Shown one piece after another: positions 1 to 5,280 of a stretch of DNA of 9,356 nt. This DNA comes from Dehalococcoidia bacterium (GTDB lineage Bacteria > Chloroflexota > Dehalococcoidia > DSTF01 > JALHUB01). Within the stretch, counting starts at the first letter, position 1, and each line of letters starts with the position of its first letter. Where the stretch lies: contig JALHUB010000161.1 in the NCBI GenBank assembly GCA_022865685.1, positions 1 to 9,356 of the forward strand. Reading direction: 5' to 3'. A program made the translations under genes and the position numbers. A model generated the notes under the pieces. It was not told the DNA's origin and did no database searches. It saw only the letters and a list, made by a program, of their open reading frames with translations.

Positions 1-527
1 CGATTCGCATGGCGAGGAGACTCGACGACCGTCCGATTGAGATCGAGCAAGTGACCATCGAGCGCCAGTGCGAGAATGAGTTCATCGCCGACCTGGCGCC
101 CGCCGCGGAGCGCAACGACGCGATCCTGTCCTTCGGTTGCGGCGCCGGCGTTCAAGCGATTGCGGAGCGCTTCCCCGAGAAGCCGGTCTACGCCGCCCTC
201 GACACGCAGTTCCTCGGCATTCTCGAAGAGCAAGGCATCTGGGCGGAGAAGTGTCTGGGCTGCGGCTCGTGCCTTCTGGCGCGCTTCGGCGGGATCTGCC
301 CCATCACGCGCTGCGCGAAGCGGCTGCTGAACGGCCCCTGCGGCGGCTCCAGTGAGGAGGGCTGCGAAGTCGATCCGACGCGGCCCTGCGCATGGCAGTT
401 GATTTACCGCCGGCTGGAGTCGATCGGGCAGCTCGACAATCTCAACGAGATCGTCCCGCCTCGCGACTGGCGTACGAGCTGGCAGGCGAGCCCCCGCCGG
501 ATCGTGCGAGAGGAGCATCGCATCTAG
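1..527 (+). CDS. MetV-like methylenetetrahydrofolate reductase C-terminal-domain protein (5' partial)
   Basis: The visible 172 residues match the Cys-rich MTHFR C-terminal / MetV family, whose members partner MetF in reducing methylene-THF to methyl-THF in acetogen-type bacteria. Numbered from the first ATG in the window (position 9), typical motifs are TIERQCENEF (residues 16-25), FGCGAGVQ (42-49), a CLGCGSC cluster (82-88), GGICPITRCAK (94-104), LLNGPCGG (107-113) and CAWQLIYRRL (127-136). Ten Cys residues (21, 44, 82, 85, 88, 97, 102, 111, 119, 127) suit Zn or Fe-S binding, though the ligands are not assigned. The frame is open to the left edge, and family members have a further N-terminal segment with a GCGTC-type motif before the TxERQCE block. 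The ATG at 9 is therefore probably internal and the true start lies outside the window. A metF partner would be expected nearby but is not visible. The family call is solid; the pathway role is inferred. Confidence 0.82.
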   Translation, partial: IRMARRLDDRPIEIEQVTIERQCENEFIADLAPAAERNDAILSFGCGAGVQAIAERFPEKPVYAALDTQFLGILEEQGIWAEKCLGCGSCLLARFGGICPITRCAKRLLNGPCGGSSEEGCEVDPTRPCAWQLIYRRLESIGQLDNLNEIVPPRDWRTSWQASPRRIVREEHRI

Positions 528-530
528 CTG

Positions 531-589
531 GGGGCTGCTCGCCGGCCGCGCGACGCCTCCGGATCAAGCGGCATTCGCAGCCCCTTCTT
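531..589 (+). terminator. Terminator-like inverted repeat after the MetV-like gene
   Basis: GGGGCTGC at 531-538 is exactly complementary to GCAGCCCC at 577-584. Inside the loop, GCCG at 541-544 can also pair with CGGC at 569-572, giving a bulged GC-rich hairpin four bases after the stop codon. A short TTCTT (585-589) follows instead of a real U-tract. The position suits termination, but the large loop and weak T-run make it uncertain. Confidence 0.35.
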
Positions 590-642
590 GGCTCGCCCGG
601 GTGTAATGCGGTTGCGGCACGAGCGTTTTCCTTTTAGACTAC

Positions 643-670
643 TTGTCAACGACAGTCGACCTACTATGTA
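643..670 (+). promoter_or_regulatory. Weak sigma70-like promoter candidate for the glycosyltransferase gene
   Basis: TTGTCA (643-648) is one mismatch from the -35 consensus. It is followed after 16 bases by TATGTA (665-670), with TACTAT overlapping at 662-667 but at too short a spacing. The stretch is locally A+T-rich in a G+C-rich region. The leader to the chosen start at 870 would be about 190 nt, which is long, so confidence is low. Confidence 0.28.
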
Positions 671-869
671 AAGTCGTCTGCCAGCGTGTTCCACGGAGCG
701 CATCCTGGACAAGCTAACCGCCGACCCCGCTGCACAGGAGTTGTCGTCTCCGCCTCCGGCCCACGGGCGGTTGCGTCCCGGCAGTTGGTGGCCCTGGCGA
801 ACTCGCGGGCCCGGCGCCAACTCCGCTGACAGCGCTGCCGGCCCAGCCCGGCATCGCCGGACCAGACTG

Positions 870-3191
870 ATGAGCACTCGATTCCTCCCACTGTATCTTG
901 CTCTGGTCGTGAATGCCCTATTGATCGGCGCCTATCTCTGGAGTGCCGGCGGAGCCAGAATGCACGTCCGTATCGAGGCAGTCAACGGCGTGTACAGGGT
1001 CTACGTCGACGGCAAGAAGCAGATTGAGGCGCGATGCGAGCAGTATGACAGTGGGCCCGTGGTTGTCAGCCTACCCTCTCAGAGCCCCGCAGCCGCGCTA
1101 CCGCAGCCAAGCGGCCTCGATCGGTTGGTCGTAACGGACGCTGACTCGGGCAAGGTCCTTTTCAATGATGGTCCCTTGGCGATGTCGGATCGCCAATGGA
1201 CCACCCAGCCCTGGGGCTTTGTGAATGCAGGCGACAGCTCCTGGCGGAACTACATTGTGGATGCCTATTTCAAGAATCAATCACAGGCTTCGATAATGGT
1301 CCATTCCATCGACCCTAGCAACGGGATAGTCTACTCGTTCCGGCCGTTCCGTCACCTCGACAATGGCCTGGATTACCGGCAGAACGGCAAGTCGGCGAAG
1401 TGCCCCGTCACCTGGATCGAGGGTCCGAGCAAGGGTCTCGCGGCGATTGGGTCGGTTGCCGCTCCCGGACTGGAGATGTCGAGGGTGGAGACACTGAAGT
1501 CGATGCTGGCCATGACGCTGCGGTCGTATCCGTACGTCCTGGCCGCTCTCTGCGTCATGCTGGCGGTTGCGGTCGTTGTGCACGTGGCCGGTGCGGAGAG
1601 GTGGCTTCGCCGGCTTCTGCCACCGCGGGGGTTCCTTTCGGCGGGTGGCTTCGCTCTTGTGGTTGCCTGCGCTGCTTTCGGCGTCCTCTTCTATATCAGT
1701 CACAACGTCAATCAGCAGGTTCCGCACGTCCCGGATGAGGTGGCATACGTATTCCAGGCCAAGATCCTTGCCTCGTTCCACCTGACAGTCCCGATACCGC
1801 GGCCAAAGGAGGCCTTCGACTTCTTCTACCCGAGCATGCTCGTGGACTCGGGGGGGCGTTGGGCGAGCATCGTCCTCTTCGGCCACCCGCTGGCGCTGGC
1901 AATCGGCGAACTTGTGCGAGCAGTGTGGCTGGTTCCACCGGTGCTCGGCGGTCTCTCGATCCTGCTGATCTATCGTGTCGGGCGGCAAATCCATGGTGCG
2001 CAAGTCGGCGTCTTGGCAGCGGTTCTACTTGCCTTCTCGCCGTTCTTCCAGATGACGGCGAGCAATCTCATGTCTCACAACACGGCCGTATTCTACCTCC
2101 TTGCCTGCCTTTTTCTCATCACCGCCAAGTGGAAACGCAAGTCGCTGGCGTACGGACTCGCCGGCATCTTCTTCGGTCTATTCCTTAACACTCGACCACT
2201 GACGGCGGTCGCCCTAGTACCCCCGTTTGGGCTGCTCTTCCTGTCCGATTTCGTTGTGAGTCGAGGCCAGCGGCTGGCGATCATCAGAAAGAGTGCGGCG
2301 TTCGCAGCCGCTGTCTTGGTCATGGTGGGCGCGTTCTACCTGTACAGCCTGGCTACGACGGGCTCGCTGCACACCGGCTACGGCGCCAACCTCCCTCTGG
2401 AGTCCATGGTTGGATTCGGCGAGAAGAATTCCGTGGCCCGCGGGATGCTGAACGATCAGGCCCAGCTGGCCAGTCTCCTTGTCGTCCTCAATGGGTGGCC
2501 GTTGTACGTCGGGCTGGCGCTGGTGCTTCTCCCGTTCATGCTTGGCAGCCGTAGCCGTTGGGACTTGTTCCTGCTGCTCGCCGCCGTGTTCGCCATCGCC
2601 GTGTGGACGGCGTTTGAATCGAGTGGATTGATGTACGGCCCACGCTACTGGTACGAGGCGGTCCCGTTCCTCATGCTACTGGCAGCGAGGGGCTTGACAC
2701 TCCTTCAGGATCGCGTGGCGTACTGGGCGCATCTGATCGGCGGCAGGGCCGGCCTCGCGGGCCCTCCCGTGGCTACAAGCGGGGTGCTCACCTACGGGCT
2801 CCTGCTGGTGCTCCTGGGAATCAGCGTCCACGGCTGGATGCTGGGGAAGCACTTCGATACGCCGCAAACCGACTATGCGCCGCGAACGATCTCCGAGCTG
2901 AAGGGGTTCAACGGCGCGAATGATCGCTTGTTGAGACAACTCGCTGATATGGATTTGCACAACGCGTTGATACTCGTGAAGTCATGTCCCAACTGGCAGT
3001 GCTACGGTATGGTGTTCTGGAAGAACGACACCGACTTCAATGGAGACATAGTCTACGCGCGGGACATTCCCCAGATGCAAAAGGCCCTTACCCCATACCT
3101 TGGCCGTAAGATGTACCGCGCGGACTACGGCCAGGGTACCATCGAGCCCTTCGAGCCGTTCCCGTTGCGTCTGGATTCGCCCGGGGCATAG
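870..3191 (+). CDS. GT39 (PMT/ArnT-like) membrane glycosyltransferase with an N-terminal extracytoplasmic module
   Basis: A 773-residue polytopic membrane protein of the GT-C fold, expected to transfer a sugar from a polyprenyl-phosphate donor on the outer face of the membrane. Residues 5-23 form a membrane anchor. About 25-210 is a soluble region with Trp/Tyr-rich beta-type sequence (W115, W125, D168). Hydrophobic helices start again near 219-241 and 255-278 and recur to about 640. The acidic GT-C motif is PDEVAY with D289 and E290 in the first long external loop. Later family landmarks are LNTRPLTA in the middle and GPRYWYE with R592. The C-terminal tail (about 650-773) is soluble, with a YGMVFWKN segment and a later IVYARD. 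I prefer the ATG at 870 because it begins directly with the anchor; a TTG at 741 would add 43 low-complexity residues and abuts its AGGAG with no spacer. The acceptor and the sugar are not readable from sequence. Confidence 0.8.
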   Translation: MSTRFLPLYLALVVNALLIGAYLWSAGGARMHVRIEAVNGVYRVYVDGKKQIEARCEQYDSGPVVVSLPSQSPAAALPQPSGLDRLVVTDADSGKVLFNDGPLAMSDRQWTTQPWGFVNAGDSSWRNYIVDAYFKNQSQASIMVHSIDPSNGIVYSFRPFRHLDNGLDYRQNGKSAKCPVTWIEGPSKGLAAIGSVAAPGLEMSRVETLKSMLAMTLRSYPYVLAALCVMLAVAVVVHVAGAERWLRRLLPPRGFLSAGGFALVVACAAFGVLFYISHNVNQQVPHVPDEVAYVFQAKILASFHLTVPIPRPKEAFDFFYPSMLVDSGGRWASIVLFGHPLALAIGELVRAVWLVPPVLGGLSILLIYRVGRQIHGAQVGVLAAVLLAFSPFFQMTASNLMSHNTAVFYLLACLFLITAKWKRKSLAYGLAGIFFGLFLNTRPLTAVALVPPFGLLFLSDFVVSRGQRLAIIRKSAAFAAAVLVMVGAFYLYSLATTGSLHTGYGANLPLESMVGFGEKNSVARGMLNDQAQLASLLVVLNGWPLYVGLALVLLPFMLGSRSRWDLFLLLAAVFAIAVWTAFESSGLMYGPRYWYEAVPFLMLLAARGLTLLQDRVAYWAHLIGGRAGLAGPPVATSGVLTYGLLLVLLGISVHGWMLGKHFDTPQTDYAPRTISELKGFNGANDRLLRQLADMDLHNALILVKSCPNWQCYGMVFWKNDTDFNGDIVYARDIPQMQKALTPYLGRKMYRADYGQGTIEPFEPFPLRLDSPGA

Positions 3192-3195
3192 AGAG

Positions 3196-3224
3196 TTGTC
3201 CTGCGGCGCTCCGCAGAGTATCGT
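3196..3224 (+). promoter_or_regulatory. Possible promoter with a dyad in the spacer, or a GC hairpin after the glycosyltransferase gene
   Basis: A perfect inverted repeat, CTGCGG (3201-3206) and CCGCAG (3211-3216) with a CGCT loop, lies ten bases after the glycosyltransferase stop. It has no T-run. The same dyad falls in the 17-base gap between a weak -35 TTGTCC (3196-3201) and a -10-like TATCGT (3219-3224). It could be a weak hairpin terminator, an operator-like dyad in a promoter for the flippase-like gene, or chance. Confidence 0.28.
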
Positions 3225-3296
3225 CAAAGGAGAGTGTGCCCGTATCCTCGGGCCGTGCAGAATAGCTTGAGCGCTCTCTTCGAGAGACTGGGGCGC

Positions 3297-3302
3297 GGAG
3301 GA
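3297..3302 (+). promoter_or_regulatory. Ribosome binding site setting the GTG start at 3308
   Basis: GGAGGA is a near-perfect Shine-Dalgarno element five bases before the GTG at 3308. It supports this non-ATG start. A small hairpin, CTCTC (3274-3278) and GAGAG (3282-3286) with a TTC loop, lies just upstream and leaves the site accessible. Confidence 0.75.
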
Positions 3303-3307
3303 CGACG

Positions 3308-4321
3308 GTGAGACGCTGGGAACTGCAGGTCGGCCTGGGCGTCGCCCTGGTCGCGCTGCTGATGTGGCGCGCTCGCGTCTTGGAACTCGGTAACACCCTT
3401 CGCGACTTCGATCCGCTAGTGGCGGTCCTCGTCGTGCTCCTCAACGTGCCGGCCATCGCGATACTTGCGATTCGCACTCACTTTGTCCTGCGCAGGCTCG
3501 GATATGATGCCTCACCGCTGTCGCTGGCGCCGATCTCCGCCCTGGGCAACGTCGCGGCGGTCGTGACGCCGGGCGCGGCGGGGGATGTCATCCGGGCGCC
3601 GTTCCTGAAGGGGCACCACGCCGTCTCCTACTCCGACAGCTTCGCGACGATAGTGTACGAGCGTTCGTACTCCTTCTGCATTCTCTGCCTGTCGACGGGA
3701 CTGGTCGCGGCCTGGAGCGTCGCGCCGAACGCCTTGAGGGCCGTGATCCCGGTGATCGGGCTGGCCGTCCTGGCGTTGCCGCCGCTGGCCGCGATACCGC
3801 TGCTGTCGCTGAGTACGTGGGCCGGCAGGACACGTCCAGGAGGCTCCTTGGCGCTGCGACCGCTGGTGCGGGCCCTGAACGTCGCTGAAGGACGCTGGGT
3901 GCAGTCGCTGGCGAAGCTGATGAAGGACCTCCGCCTGTCCGTCCTCTTCGCCGGGCTCACCACCCTAATCTTCGCCACGATGGTCTGCCAGCTCTGGCTG
4001 ATAGCCGACTCTCTTTCGATCCACCTGTCCGCCGGCGAGGCAGCGCTTGCGCTTGGTGGCTCGGTGGCGGCCGGGATTGCATCGTTCCTGCCGCTTGGGC
4101 TGGGCGTGCTGGACTGGACGCTGGCGGCGCTGCTGGAGAGCGCGGGCGCGACGGTCGGCTCCGCGACGGCGGTAGCGATCCTCTACCGGGTCACGAACTC
4201 GTTGCCGGCGGGACTGCTCGGCGTGGCAGCCTACGCCTATCTCGTCGTGAGGCTCGGGCGGCGTGAGCCCGAAGCAACACCTGAGGGCGGCGCGACCGCC
4301 GAGGCGACTGACTCGCCGTAA
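3308..4321 (+). CDS. Flippase-like integral membrane protein, LPG_synthase_TM / UPF0104 family
   Basis: A 337-residue membrane protein with about eight hydrophobic segments, including roughly 5-22, 36-60, 120-138, 144-170, 208-232 and 297-315. It resembles the membrane domain shared by lysyl-phosphatidylglycerol synthases (MprF) and the AglD-type flippase-like proteins. Conserved blocks are the NVAAVVTPGAAGDVIRAPFL segment (81-100), an Arg after a Glu at E118-R119, and a second Pro/Gly-rich block LPLGLGVLDW (261-270) with YR at 293-294. The usual Glu of the GlGvxE block is Asp269 here. No soluble aminoacyl-transferase domain follows, so it is not a full MprF. The start is GTG with a strong Shine-Dalgarno. 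It follows the GT39 gene by 116 bases on the same strand, which suggests a role in moving or presenting lipid-linked sugars or lipids. That role is inference; the family call is firm. The C-terminal tail (about 318-337) is low-complexity and acidic. Confidence 0.78.
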   Translation: MRRWELQVGLGVALVALLMWRARVLELGNTLRDFDPLVAVLVVLLNVPAIAILAIRTHFVLRRLGYDASPLSLAPISALGNVAAVVTPGAAGDVIRAPFLKGHHAVSYSDSFATIVYERSYSFCILCLSTGLVAAWSVAPNALRAVIPVIGLAVLALPPLAAIPLLSLSTWAGRTRPGGSLALRPLVRALNVAEGRWVQSLAKLMKDLRLSVLFAGLTTLIFATMVCQLWLIADSLSIHLSAGEAALALGGSVAAGIASFLPLGLGVLDWTLAALLESAGATVGSATAVAILYRVTNSLPAGLLGVAAYAYLVVRLGRREPEATPEGGATAEATDSP

Positions 4322-4349
4322 GATCACTCTTAGGACTGCCTCGCCGAGT

Positions 4350-4378
4350 TTGACACCGACCCCCGCTTCTCGTAACTT
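4350..4378 (+). promoter_or_regulatory. Promoter candidate for the acetoacetate-decarboxylase-like lipoprotein gene
   Basis: A perfect -35 hexamer TTGACA (4350-4355) is followed after 17 bases by TAACTT (4373-4378), a 3/6 match to the -10 consensus. Transcription would begin near 4385, giving a leader of about 38 nt to the ATG at 4423. This also argues against the GTG at 4381 as a start, since it would lie at or before the transcript start. Confidence 0.48.
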
Positions 4379-4422
4379 CTGTGCGGGTCACTGGGTATTC
4401 GACGATCGAGAGGTTGGAGACA

Positions 4423-5238
4423 ATGCGACGATTGATTTTCGTGAGCGGTGTCTGCGCGCTCCTCTTCGCCGGCCTCGGGCTGACGTCGTGCAGCGACAAG
4501 CAAGCAGCAGAGAGGGTTGCGACAACGGTCGAACCGGCGAAGACGGTCGCGCCGCCAACGTCGACGCCGACGGCGGCGCCGGAGCGACAGTGGGCCTTTC
4601 GCGGCCAGCGCGGCATAACCGCGGTGTTCGTACCGACCGACCTCGCGCTGTACCGGTCCCTCCTCCCCGCGGCCTTCGACATGCCGGAGGCGCCCCTGGC
4701 CGCCGTGGCCGCCGTCTACTACTACGACGTGACGCTGCCGCTCACGCCCTACCACGAGGGATACGTCGTGCTGCAATGCCGCTACCAAGGACGGACCGGC
4801 TGGTACGTCCTGACCATGCCCGTCGACGACGACGTGGCGAACGCGGGCGGGCGCTCTCTCGGCTTCCCCAAGTACATCGCCGACCAGATCGATCTCAACG
4901 AGTCGGACGGCGTCTGGAGCGGCCATGTGGCTTACCAGGGACGCGACATCATGCGGGTGACGTTCACGCCGCAGCCCGGAACCAAGCCGGTCGAAACGAG
5001 CAGCAGCGACGCGGGACTGCCGGTCTTTCTCCTGGTGCCGCCGGCCGAAGGTCCCCAGGTCAACGAGGTCGACATTGAGTTGTCCGGGGCGCAGCGGAAG
5101 GTCACGACGGCGGGTTCTGCGACGATCGAAGCGGACCCGGGCGAGGCCTGGGCCGCACTGCTGCCGCCGGGGGGCGTCGCTGCGTCGGCGACGCTAGACG
5201 AAGTGACAGGCGAGTGGGTCTTGTCGGGAACGCCGTAG
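4423..5238 (+). CDS. Lipoprotein with an acetoacetate decarboxylase (ADC)-like domain
   Basis: A 271-residue protein. Residues 1-23 are a lipoprotein signal peptide: MRRL, a hydrophobic core (4-20) and the lipobox LTSC with Cys23 as lipidation site. Residues 24-56 are a Thr/Pro/Ala-rich linker. From W57 to the C-terminus runs one ADC-type domain, close in length to the whole Clostridium acetobutylicum enzyme (244 aa). Aligning by eye, R63, E112 and K150 correspond to clostridial Arg29, Glu76 and the Schiff-base Lys115. The spacings are 49 and 38 here against 47 and 39. K150 sits in GGRSLGFPKYIA, where the clostridial enzyme has a Lys-Lys pair; here the second Lys is Tyr151. The ATG at 4423 is chosen because it opens the signal peptide; GAGAGG (4408-4413) lies nine bases upstream. 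Family membership is well supported. Decarboxylation of acetoacetate is not established, because many family members act on other beta-keto or oxo acids, and export makes a different substrate likely. Confidence 0.8.
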   Translation: MRRLIFVSGVCALLFAGLGLTSCSDKQAAERVATTVEPAKTVAPPTSTPTAAPERQWAFRGQRGITAVFVPTDLALYRSLLPAAFDMPEAPLAAVAAVYYYDVTLPLTPYHEGYVVLQCRYQGRTGWYVLTMPVDDDVANAGGRSLGFPKYIADQIDLNESDGVWSGHVAYQGRDIMRVTFTPQPGTKPVETSSSDAGLPVFLLVPPAEGPQVNEVDIELSGAQRKVTTAGSATIEADPGEAWAALLPPGGVAASATLDEVTGEWVLSGTP

Positions 5239-5244
5239 CGTCGA

Positions 5245-5280
5245 CCAGCGGCTAGCGCTACGACGAGCCGCTGGGGGTTT
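5245..5280 (+). terminator. Hairpin between convergent lipoprotein and dxs genes
   Basis: A perfect 9-bp stem, CCAGCGGCT (5245-5253) and AGCCGCTGG (5266-5274), encloses a 12-base loop. It starts seven bases after the lipoprotein gene's stop and is followed on the + strand by GGGTTT (5275-5280), so the T-run is short. The right arm lies inside the last codons of dxs on the other strand. It could terminate the + transcript; for dxs there is no T-run past the hairpin. Confidence 0.45.

Larger units (their letters stand above)
528..869. other. Non-coding gap between the MetV-like gene and the glycosyltransferase gene
   Basis: This 342-base stretch holds no convincing gene. Near the left end is an inverted repeat that may terminate the MetV-like transcript (531-584). 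A T-rich patch (about 624-638) and a weak promoter candidate (643-670) follow. The last 130 bases are open in the frame of the next gene from a TTG at 741, but the encoded peptide is a low-complexity Pro/Arg/Ala stretch ahead of an obvious membrane-anchor start at 870, so I treat it as leader. I see no tRNA cloverleaf and no recognisable riboswitch. Confidence 0.55.

Noticed and set aside
741..869. TTG start for the glycosyltransferase at 741
   Set aside because: It would put 43 low-complexity Pro/Arg/Gly residues before the membrane anchor, and the AGGAG touches the start codon with no spacer.
524..877. Minus-strand open frame of 117 codons filling the gap after the MetV-like gene
   Set aside because: Compositionally biased (Arg, Gly, Ser, Ala), with no motif and no convincing ribosome binding site. 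It covers the gap mostly because the region is G+C-rich.
1281..2003. Open frame of 240 codons antisense to the glycosyltransferase gene
   Set aside because: Charged, low-complexity translation with no domain, opposite a clear membrane-protein gene.
4303..4332. Small dyads at the end of the flippase-like gene as a terminator (GGCGA/TCGCC and TAAGA/TCTTA)
   Set aside because: Stems are only 5 bp, one includes the stop codon, and no T-run follows.
4381..4422. GTG start for the lipoprotein gene at 4381
   Set aside because: It adds 14 polar residues before a complete signal peptide, and the promoter candidate would start transcription at or after it.
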